Source: Treponema sp.
GTDB taxonomy: Bacteria; Spirochaetota; Spirochaetia; Treponematales; Breznakiellaceae
Reading direction: 5' to 3'
Assembly: GCA_031276685.1 (NCBI GenBank)
Contig: JAISMQ010000165.1
Location: forward strand, 1 to 6,981
DNA length: 6,981 nucleotides
Under the pieces are notes generated by a model. That model was not told the DNA's origin. It searched no databases and saw only the letters and a list, made by a program, of their open reading frames with translations. The translations under genes were made by a program, and so were the position numbers. Each line of letters starts with the position of its first letter. Within the stretch, counting starts at the first letter, position 1. This document shows positions 1 to 5,078 of this stretch, one piece after another.

Positions 1-1520
1 GTTTTTTTGGCCGCCTCGCGGTTGCTTTTTTTCTTTTTCCCAAGTTTGACAAAGAAGGCAATAATGGAACTGATAATGGGGATGGAGTACCAGAAGGGCA
101 GGGTCATCTTCGCGTCAAAAAGCATTTCCTTGCGCTTCATTACAAAGAGCAGGCTGTAGGGGATAAGCTTGCCCCGTTCAAAGATCCGGGACGCGGGGGG
201 GATCACCTTTTGGGTCCGTTCCAGTTCGTCGTAGACCCAGGGGAGTTTTCTATCCGCCAAAAACGTGGCAAGCAGCGGGTTCATGGAGGCGTTCAGGCCG
301 GCCAAAAGCCGGTCAAATTCCGCATCCGTTTCCATAGCCGGTTCGGATTTGAAACTGGAAAGCATGGCGGCCCAGCGGCTGGCAACCTCGTGTTTCATGG
401 CGCTCTGGGCGTCGATAATAAGCCGCGTTACCAGGGGCAGGTACCTGTCTTTTTTTAAGTAGTACTGCTCCCCGTTCTTTGACTGCACCACCAGCCATTC
501 GGGAATGGCCCCTTCCACACTTTCGTTGACTTTTTTTCTGATGTAGGTATTCAAATCCGCTTCGGTGTACTGGCTCAGAAGGGGCGTCCCCTTGCTGTCG
601 GTAAATTTAATGACCTGATCCTGGGTAAAGTAATAGGGGGCCTTGTCCATCAGTTGATCCAGGGTCCTAAGGGCGGTTTCCCGTTCCCGTTCCCGCTGCA
701 TCCTGGTTTTGTAAAGATTCAGGCAGGTTTCAATGATGTAGACCCCTTCCAGCACGGCTGTATCGCTGGAAAGCCGTTCGGATTTCTTCCGAATGTCGCT
801 TTTAAGAAAAGAACAGAGCGAAGCCCAAAAAAGGTAGGTTACCTCCCCTCCCCCCTCTATGGCGCTCAGGCAGTCCAGGGGCCGGGAATTCAGCATTTCC
901 AGCGCTTCCCGCAGGGACCCCTCCTTGGTCTGGAACATGGGGAGGAGCTTGTGCATAAAGTACTCGCGGTTGTTGTGCTGCTTGATATGGTACCGGATCT
1001 TAAGAATCGCCGCTTCCAGCAGACGGTGGGGGATCATCGGGGCCAGAATCAGGGCGTCCATCCCGTTTTCCAGAAACACCAGTTTGATAACCGGGAGAAA
1101 CGCCGTGGACGGTTTGTCAAAGAAGGGGGCCAGGTCCGTTTCCAGACTGAGCATTTGGACCTGGTCCGGCGGCAGCTTGGCCGCAAAGTAATCTTCGTTC
1201 GGAAAGGGAATGTCGGCGGATTCGTCCAGGTCCCGGTACGCTTCTTTCAGCTTGTCCACGATGTAGTAGGGCAGGTAGACCCGGCCCTGGGGCGTGTCGG
1301 TAAGGAGAACGCAGCGGCCGTCTTCGGAGTATTCGCCCATGGCGTTCCAGAATTTCAGACTTGTTTCGTTGGCCCAATCAGCCCATTCTGGCTGGTCCGC
1401 GGCCAGACGAACGACGTACTTTGACAAAAAGGCCAAAAAAACATCTATATCGATGTAAGGTGAGTTGTTTTTATTTGAGTATGCCCGCAGAATGGCATAG
1501 AGGTCCGTTGCTTTGACCAT
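1..1520 (-). CDS. Uncharacterised protein, 3' end outside window (506 residues visible)
   Basis: An open frame runs without a stop from an ATG at 1520 to the left edge, giving 506 residues. It opens MVKATDLYAILRAYSNK and is acidic and helical-looking, with many Leu, Lys and Glu. I do not recognise a family. There is no N-terminal signal peptide, so the bulk is probably cytoplasmic. A short charged stretch at residues 273-281 (RMQRERERE) could be part of a coiled coil. Near the visible end, residues 476-492 (FWYSIPIISSIIAFFVK) form a hydrophobic, membrane-segment-like stretch, followed at once by a basic cluster (GKKKKSNREAAKK). This suggests a C-terminal tail anchor or a first membrane helix with more sequence beyond. 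The start is supported by a purine-rich AGGTAGGG just upstream. Base composition matches the peptidase/CDF operon rather than the AT-rich toxin-antitoxin module. That it is a real gene is fairly sure; its function is unknown. Confidence 0.8.
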   Translation of the reverse strand, partial: MVKATDLYAILRAYSNKNNSPYIDIDVFLAFLSKYVVRLAADQPEWADWANETSLKFWNAMGEYSEDGRCVLLTDTPQGRVYLPYYIVDKLKEAYRDLDESADIPFPNEDYFAAKLPPDQVQMLSLETDLAPFFDKPSTAFLPVIKLVFLENGMDALILAPMIPHRLLEAAILKIRYHIKQHNNREYFMHKLLPMFQTKEGSLREALEMLNSRPLDCLSAIEGGGEVTYLFWASLCSFLKSDIRKKSERLSSDTAVLEGVYIIETCLNLYKTRMQRERERETALRTLDQLMDKAPYYFTQDQVIKFTDSKGTPLLSQYTEADLNTYIRKKVNESVEGAIPEWLVVQSKNGEQYYLKKDRYLPLVTRLIIDAQSAMKHEVASRWAAMLSSFKSEPAMETDAEFDRLLAGLNASMNPLLATFLADRKLPWVYDELERTQKVIPPASRIFERGKLIPYSLLFVMKRKEMLFDAKMTLPFWYSIPIISSIIAFFVKLGKKKKSNREAAKK

Positions 1521-1523
1521 GAT

Positions 1524-1531
1524 CCCTACCT
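1524..1531 (-). promoter_or_regulatory. Ribosome binding site of the 506-residue protein
   Basis: On the minus strand AGGTAGGG ends three bases before the ATG at 1520, with the upstream AGG eight bases away. It supports this start over later in-frame Met codons. No convincing -35/-10 pair is seen further upstream; TACTAT or TATTTT could serve as a weak -10. Confidence 0.5.
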
Positions 1532-1608
1532 AAAATATCGGAAATTCTCCCGCTATAGTAAAGAAGAGCCGGGCCTCTGCCTAGCGATATGCCTCCCGGC
1601 CCCCAAAA

Positions 1609-1645
1609 CCGTATAAATATACATGCTAAATGAATATTTATACGG
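1609..1645. repeat. Perfect 12-bp inverted repeat, 13-base loop
   Basis: CCGTATAAATAT (1609-1620) is exactly complementary in reverse to ATATTTATACGG (1634-1645), around the loop ACATGCTAAATGA. The octamer CCAAAACC occurs at 1603-1610, overlapping the left arm, and again at 1646-1653, directly after the right arm, so the hairpin lies between two direct copies. The AT-rich arms stand out in a GC-rich setting. It could be an end or remnant of a small mobile element, a protein-binding site, or the apical part of a larger repeat unit. Confidence 0.6.
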
Positions 1646-1708
1646 CCAAAACCACCAAACGCGACGATGCCTAAGGGGGGGAAGTCTCCCCCCAGGCTTT
1701 ATATTCCT

Positions 1709-1725
1709 CCCGGCGTTCCGCCGGG
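1709..1725. repeat. Perfect 7-bp GC hairpin with 3-base loop
   Basis: CCCGGCG and CGCCGGG flank a TTC loop, a very stable short stem of the kind found in REP-like intergenic elements. It has no following T-run on either strand, so it is not a typical intrinsic terminator. Confidence 0.55.
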
Positions 1726-1824
1726 CCGGTCTATTCCGCCACCCCCCTCTGCGGGGCACGGCCACCCGCTTGCGGCCCCGTAAGGCCTCCGGACGCGCCC
1801 ACGGCGCTTTGGCCCTGCGGCCTG

Positions 1825-1865
1825 CGACAAGCCCCCCGGCGACTCCGATGGCGGCAGGCTTGTCG
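1825..1865. repeat. 9-bp inverted repeat bounding the right part of the hairpin region
   Basis: CGACAAGCC (1825-1833) and GGCTTGTCG (1857-1865) are perfect reverse complements, 23 bases apart. The interior and right flank also carry partly complementary GC-rich strings (CCCCGGCG and GCCGCCGGG), so alternative nested folds are possible. It ends about 30 bases from the stop codon of the toxin remnant and could be a transcript-stabilising or terminating structure for it. Confidence 0.45.
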
Positions 1866-1895
1866 TGCCGCCGGGTTATGTGCAGTTGGACCATT

Positions 1896-2287
1896 TCAAT
1901 TATTGTTTAGTTCTACAAATTCTCTTGGCGTTATTATAGTTTGTTCTTTTGGAAAATGTTTTATGTTTCCGGTAATTAAAAAATCAGCTTTGCTGCTTTT
2001 ATACAGTTCATAAAATATTCTGTCGTCTTTATCAGCAAATCCTATATTTTTGGCATGGAAACTATATATTCACCATCGTTTACTAAGACATCTAATACAA
2101 TTTTTATTGATTCTTTGTTTATTTTGAATTTTTCCCGGTTTAATACATCACTGTATTCAACCAGTATATTATTATCATACACTATTCCTATTGTTCCATT
2201 CAATACAAGACCCAATATTTTTGCAGGTAAACTTTGTGGACATAACAAGGCGGATACAATAACATTAGTATCCAATACTATTTTCAT
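1896..2287 (-). pseudogene. PIN-domain toxin of a type II toxin-antitoxin module, frameshifted
   Basis: PIN proteins of this family (COG1569-like) are small magnesium-dependent ribonucleases acting as toxins. From the ATG at 2287 the frame gives MKIVLDTNVIVSALL, the hallmark PIN start with D6, then ILVEYSDVL with E44, and stops at TAG (2042-2044) after 81 residues. The missing C-terminal part is intact in another frame from about 2042 to the TGA at 1896-1898 (GFADKDDRIFYELYK, then FLITGNIKHF). It supplies the acidic FADKDD cluster and the ITGN motif. Rejoined, the protein would be about 129-130 residues, a normal length for the family. Either loss of one A from the A-run (2047-2051) or a duplicated TA would explain the break. 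The 81-residue product lacks part of the active site and should be inactive, unless ribosomes shift frame or the base is a sequencing error. Its start overlaps the antitoxin stop. Confidence 0.82.
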
Positions 2288-2571
2288 CTTCTGCGTTCTT
2301 TTCTGGACATTTCTATTTCAGTATTTATCTCCTCCAATGTTATTTTATCCGGCCCATTTTTTATTGACTGTTGCTGTATCAATTTTACAGCATTTATTGC
2401 CCTTGCCCTGCGGACTGCCGATAAAGTATCTTCCAAAGTTTTATCGCTTAATGGGGTTAATAATGCGATAGGTTTTCCATTATTTGTTATAACCATTTCC
2501 TGTTCTTCAGGTAATGTTTTCCAAATATTGGCCGAAGATGTTCCAAAATCCCTGACGGAGACAAATTTCAC
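2284..2571 (-). CDS. Phd/YefM-family antitoxin
   Basis: This 95-residue protein looks like a Phd/YefM-type antitoxin. The N-terminal half (MKFVSVRDFGTSSANIWKTL, then MVITNNGKPIALLTPL) is the family's DNA-binding fold with the typical VRDF and NGKPIA signatures. The C-terminal part, about residues 70-95, ends in an acidic-then-basic tail (ITLEEINTEIEMSRKERRR) typical of the toxin-neutralising segment. The GTG at 2571 is preferred because AGGAGG lies seven bases before it; an in-frame TTG at 2589 lies upstream of that site and would translate through it. The stop overlaps the PIN start as ATGA, so the two are translationally coupled. Such antitoxins normally repress their own operon, and inverted repeats lie in the promoter. 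The gene is intact although its toxin partner is frameshifted. It is AT-rich compared with both flanking operons, which suggests acquisition. Confidence 0.88.
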   Translation of the reverse strand: MKFVSVRDFGTSSANIWKTLPEEQEMVITNNGKPIALLTPLSDKTLEDTLSAVRRARAINAVKLIQQQSIKNGPDKITLEEINTEIEMSRKERRR

Positions 2572-2578
2572 AACACTT

Positions 2579-2584
2579 CCTCCT
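2579..2584 (-). promoter_or_regulatory. Ribosome binding site deciding the antitoxin GTG start
   Basis: A perfect AGGAGG lies seven bases upstream of the GTG at 2571. It falls inside the longer reading that would begin at TTG 2589, so the shorter protein is the likely product. Confidence 0.75.
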
Positions 2585-2591
2585 TTCAAAG

Positions 2592-2636
2592 GATACTATA
2601 TTGTCATATCAGCGTCAACAAATTTTGATGTGCTGA
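2592..2636 (-). promoter_or_regulatory. Promoter and candidate operator of the toxin-antitoxin module
   Basis: The minus strand carries TATAGT (2600-2595), a five-of-six match to a -10 box, placing a start of transcription about 17 bases before the antitoxin GTG. The -35 is unclear: TTTGTT at 2622-2617 has 16-base spacing. The alternative pair TTGACG (2618-2613) and TATCCT (2595-2590) has 17-base spacing but would leave almost no leader. An interrupted inverted repeat, TCAGC and CATCAAA against TTTGTTG and GCTGA, spans 2609-2636 and overlaps the -35. An imperfect palindrome with GATA/TATC ends spans 2592-2610. Both are plausible antitoxin-binding sites; no T-run supports a terminator for the CDF gene. 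Confidence 0.4.
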
Positions 2637-2642
2637 AATATG

Positions 2643-3602
2643 TCAAATGTCGTGCCGGGTATTAGGAAAAAGTTCCTCTTCGTTCAGGCCGTAGCCTTCC
2701 GTATCCCCCCGATGGTGGTCCCCGGAAGGCTCCACGTGGACCATGATATCAAATATGCCCTCCAGCCTGCCCTTAATTGCCAGTTCCACCTGGGTGGCGA
2801 TGCGGTGGGCGGCGTATACCGTAAGATCCGGGGCCACCTCGATATCTATGTCGATATCCCAACGCCCCGCGATGCGCCGCATCCGGGTCCGGTGGGGGTT
2901 CCCCGCCCCCGGCACCGAATGGACCGCGTCAAAAACCGCCCGGTAGGCGTCGGTTTCCGCGCTGCCGTCCATCAATTCAAGGTTCGCCTCAATAAAGATA
3001 CCTACTGCGGAACGGATCACCCACAGGCCCACCAAAATAGCGGTAACGGAATCGAGGACGGCGGCCCCGGTTTCGATGGCAAGCCCCAGGCCCGCCAGCA
3101 CCCCCAGGGAGAGGATCACGTCCCCCGCCATGTTTTTCGCGTTGGCCCGCAGCATGGCGGACCCCGCCTTTTTGCCAAAATGGCGCTGGGCAAAGGCCAG
3201 CGCGACTTTCCCCACAATGGAAACCAGGGTGGCCGCCAGGGCCAGGCGGCCGGGTATCTCGCGGTTTTGCCCGGAGGCAAGCTGGTTTGCCGAGTTAAGG
3301 ATAAGCTGGGCCCCCGCAAAGAACAGCAGAAAGGCCAGAAGGGCGGTGGCTATTGTCTCCGCCCGGCCGTGGCCCCAGGGGTGCCCCCTGTCCGCCGGCC
3401 GGGAAACAACCCGGGACACCACCAGGGCCATTACGGCGATCAGGATGTCCACCAGGGAATCGATGCCGTCCCCCAGTACCGCCAGGCTTCCGGCCAGAAT
3501 CCCGCTTGCAATTTTAACGGCCCCCAGGGCGAAATTCCCCGCCAGCGCGATAAGGGAGGCGGTCTTTATAAGCCGCGCCCGGTACTCAATATTTTCCGGC
3601 AT
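2643..3602 (-). CDS. Cation diffusion facilitator (CDF) metal exporter
   Basis: This 319-residue inner-membrane protein has the length and layout of the CDF family (FieF/YiiP, MntE, CzcD), which export divalent metals in exchange for protons. Hydrophobic segments run from about residues 13 to 205, followed by a cytoplasmic metal-sensing domain (about 212-292). By comparison with YiiP, the transport site has D48 and D52 (DSLVD, helix 2) and D161 (helix 5), but the helix-5 His is replaced by Asn (N157, in NMAGD). The loop motif DRGHPWGHGRAE keeps D71, H74 and H78. The cytoplasmic domain keeps H237, H266 and H289, while the YiiP H248 position reads as Asp. An Asn or Asp at the helix-5 site is known from manganese-type CDFs, so Mn or Fe is more likely than Zn; this is inference. 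The start lies nine bases after the peptidase stop, with AGGA overlapping that stop, so the two are co-transcribed and probably coupled. Confidence 0.9.
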   Translation of the reverse strand: MPENIEYRARLIKTASLIALAGNFALGAVKIASGILAGSLAVLGDGIDSLVDILIAVMALVVSRVVSRPADRGHPWGHGRAETIATALLAFLLFFAGAQLILNSANQLASGQNREIPGRLALAATLVSIVGKVALAFAQRHFGKKAGSAMLRANAKNMAGDVILSLGVLAGLGLAIETGAAVLDSVTAILVGLWVIRSAVGIFIEANLELMDGSAETDAYRAVFDAVHSVPGAGNPHRTRMRRIAGRWDIDIDIEVAPDLTVYAAHRIATQVELAIKGRLEGIFDIMVHVEPSGDHHRGDTEGYGLNEEELFPNTRHDI

Positions 3603-3611
3603 GGCGGGTTC

Positions 3612-5030
3612 CTACAGCAAATCAAAAAGGGCGGTATAAAAATTGACGGCAAGGAAGAAATTCTCCAGGGAGATCCGCTCGTCATGTCCGTGGACCGAAC
3701 TCATGTCCGCCGGAGAAAGCTGCATGGGGCTGAACCGGAAGATACCCCCGGCAAGTTTCTGGTAATGCCGGGAATCGGTGGCGGCGGTCATAATAAAGGG
3801 AATTGGGACCGCGCCGGGAAAAACCGCCGCCGCCGCCTTTGCCATTTCTTCCCAGCCGGGCCCCCGCGCCCGCCCGTGTTCGGGGTGCGCCGGAACCGGG
3901 GAAGAGGCGCAGCCCAGGGTCCGTATTTTGACCCGGTCGTCCCCTACGGCCCAGCTTATGTAGTTGATCGCGTCGTCCACGGTCCAGGGGGCCAGGAGCC
4001 GCAGGTTGATAACGGCCCGCGCCCGCGAGGGCATCACGTTGTCCGCCGCGCTGCCCTCCAACTGGGTCATCGCCACCGTCGTACCAAGCAGGGCGAGGAT
4101 CTGCGGGTCATTGCGGTAGCTTAAGGCCAGAATCGGCGCCACCAGGGGGCCCAGGGCGCTCAGGACGGCGGTTTTTACGGCAAGGGCCTGCGGGCCCCCG
4201 CCCCCGCCCCGTTCCCGGGACTTTAATACCGCCAGTTGGGAAAAAAGCGCCGCCACCGTCGGGCTTAACCGGACGGGGAAAGGCCGCCGGGAAACCCGCA
4301 GCAGCGCCCGTGCCAGCAGCGCCACCGCCTGTACCCGAGGCGGCCGGGACGAATGGCCCGGTTTCTGGTCAACGGCCAGTTCCAGGCTTAAAAAGCCCTT
4401 TTCCTCGACGCTGAACAGGGCCAGGGGGCTGGTAATCCCCAGGATCTGGTTGACGGTTACCGGACTCCCCTCGTCCAGGATCCACGAAAACCGCTGCCCG
4501 CGCCCGGCAAACCAGGCCGCCATAGTCTGCGCGCCCCGCAGGCCGGAACGTTCCTCGTCGCCGCCAAAGGCAAACCAGATGTCCTGCTTCGGCCTAAAAC
4601 CCCGGATAACAAGCTCCTCCGCCGCCTCCATAATGGCGATAAGGCTCCCCTTCATATCCTGGGTGCCCCGGCCGTACATAAAGCCCCCCCGGATTTCCGC
4701 GCCAAAGGGATCGGCGCTCCACTTGTCCGCCTCCACCGGAACCACGTCGTAGTGGGCCAGGATCAGCACCCCCCCGCCGGGGCCTGCCCCCGGCACGCCC
4801 CCCCCGCCGGGCCAGCGGTACACCAGGGCGTAGGGACTGAGGATCCAGCGTTCCGTGGCCTGGAGAAAACGGGGGTAGGCGGCGGCTAAAAAACCCTGGA
4901 AGGCCCGCAGCGGCGCTTCCGCAGCCTCTAAAACCTCCGCCGGAGGATCGTCCCCCCGCGCATGTTCCGGCCAATCGGTCCTGATCCGTATGGCCCGGCG
5001 AAACCTTTCGACCGCTCCTTCCCTTTCCAT
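3612..5030 (-). CDS. M20-family metallopeptidase (carboxypeptidase S / PM20D1-like)
   Basis: This 472-residue protein is an M20 di-zinc peptidase or amidohydrolase that removes C-terminal residues from, or deacylates, small peptides or N-acyl amino acids. Visible in order are LAHYDVVP (H93, D95), YGRGTQDMKG (metal-bridging D125), FGGDEERSG (general base E159 and metal ligand E160), ILDEG (D186), the dimerisation-domain PGHSSRPP (H226), and a late VHGHDERIS with metal-binding H447 or H449. The central stretch TQLEGSAADNVMPSRARAVI, and the length of about 470 residues, fit the CPS1/PM20D1 branch better than ArgE or DapE. No signal peptide is seen, so it should be cytoplasmic. Two glycine-rich inserts (residues 75-87 and 275-279) come from G/C tracts in the DNA. 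The ATG at 5030 lacks a Shine-Dalgarno sequence; a -10-like TATACT eight bases upstream suggests a leaderless start. It is the first gene of an operon with the CDF exporter. The substrate is unknown. Confidence 0.9.
   Translation of the reverse strand: MEREGAVERFRRAIRIRTDWPEHARGDDPPAEVLEAAEAPLRAFQGFLAAAYPRFLQATERWILSPYALVYRWPGGGGVPGAGPGGGVLILAHYDVVPVEADKWSADPFGAEIRGGFMYGRGTQDMKGSLIAIMEAAEELVIRGFRPKQDIWFAFGGDEERSGLRGAQTMAAWFAGRGQRFSWILDEGSPVTVNQILGITSPLALFSVEEKGFLSLELAVDQKPGHSSRPPRVQAVALLARALLRVSRRPFPVRLSPTVAALFSQLAVLKSRERGGGGGPQALAVKTAVLSALGPLVAPILALSYRNDPQILALLGTTVAMTQLEGSAADNVMPSRARAVINLRLLAPWTVDDAINYISWAVGDDRVKIRTLGCASSPVPAHPEHGRARGPGWEEMAKAAAAVFPGAVPIPFIMTAATDSRHYQKLAGGIFRFSPMQLSPADMSSVHGHDERISLENFFLAVNFYTALFDLL
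4769..4811. repeat. 13-bp direct repeat with C-tracts inside the peptidase gene
   Basis: CCCCCCCGCCGGG occurs at 4769-4781 and 4799-4811, 30 bases apart, in phase with the codons of the minus-strand peptidase. It encodes the Gly/Pro-rich loop at about residues 75-87, next to the H93/D95 metal site. The second copy is preceded by one more C, giving an eight-base tract. Both the tract and the repeat are prone to slippage. Confidence 0.6.
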
Positions 5031-5038
5031 ATTGTTTC

Positions 5039-5044
5039 AGTATA
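5039..5044 (-). promoter_or_regulatory. -10 box of the peptidase/CDF operon (leaderless candidate)
   Basis: TATACT on the minus strand ends eight bases before the ATG at 5030. Transcription would start at or next to the ATG. No recognisable -35 lies 16-18 bases upstream, so the call rests on the -10 match and on its mirror arrangement with the nuclease promoter. Confidence 0.4.
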
Positions 5045-5062
5045 GTATTGAACTATCGGTCT

Positions 5063-5071
5063 TGGTATACT
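5063..5071 (+). promoter_or_regulatory. Extended -10 promoter of the nuclease gene (leaderless candidate)
   Basis: TGGTATACT at 5063-5071 matches the extended -10 pattern (TGnTATAnT) with a five-of-six hexamer. It ends seven bases before the ATG at 5079, which puts the expected transcription start at the ATG. No -35 match is seen at normal spacing, as is common for extended -10 promoters. There is no Shine-Dalgarno sequence in the seven-base gap (CCCCGTA). Confidence 0.45.
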
Positions 5072-5078
5072 CCCCGTA

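Larger units (their letters stand above)
1553..1895. repeat. Gene-free, GC-rich region dense in inverted repeats
   Basis: This stretch separates the toxin remnant from the 506-residue gene and holds no credible gene. Short open frames exist on both strands, but they are rich in Arg, Pro and Gly, resemble no protein and overlap one another. What it does hold is a run of potential hairpins: a 12-bp perfect inverted repeat at 1609-1645; a G-run/C-run stem at 1676-1693 (GGGGGGA with TCCCCCC, loop AGTC) extended by CCT/AGG; a perfect CCCGGCG-TTC-CGCCGGG stem at 1709-1725; GGGGC/GCCCC arms at 1753-1757 and 1775-1779; and 9-bp arms CGACAAGCC/GGCTTGTCG at 1825-1833 and 1857-1865. This density suggests an interspersed intergenic repeat or a structured RNA, but one copy cannot decide. 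No terminator-like T-run follows the stems. Confidence 0.5.

Noticed and set aside
654..1424. A plus-strand open frame of 256 codons antisense to the 506-residue gene
   Set aside because: Its composition is that of an antisense shadow, it has no ribosome binding site or motif, and the minus-strand frame is longer and continuous.
1670..1696. G-run/C-run stem as an intrinsic terminator
   Set aside because: The downstream plus-strand sequence has only a broken T stretch and no gene ends there on that strand; on the minus strand no T-run follows.
1553..1910. Short open frames on both strands (95 and 113 codons) across the hairpin region
   Set aside because: They overlap each other, consist of Arg/Pro/Gly-rich strings produced by inverted repeats, and lack ribosome binding sites. 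The plus-strand one runs into the end of the toxin remnant.
2042..2051. Programmed -1 frameshifting as the explanation of the split toxin
   Set aside because: The A-run gives only a partial slippery site (P-site AAA can re-pair, A-site ATA poorly) and I see no stimulatory stem just downstream. Mutation or sequencing error is simpler, though frameshifting is not excluded.
2055..2471. A plus-strand open frame of 138 codons antisense to the toxin-antitoxin module
   Set aside because: The opposite strand encodes recognisable PIN and Phd/YefM sequences with the usual overlap; this frame has no motif.
2587..2589. TTG at 2589 as the antitoxin start
   Set aside because: The AGGAGG ribosome binding site lies downstream of it, inside the extra codons, and points to GTG at 2571.
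2640..4124. A long plus-strand open frame of 494 codons antisense to the CDF and peptidase genes
   Set aside because: It crosses two well-supported minus-strand genes, is rich in Pro, Gly, Arg and His as expected for a GC-driven shadow, and shows no motif. Stop codons are simply rare in that frame at this base composition.
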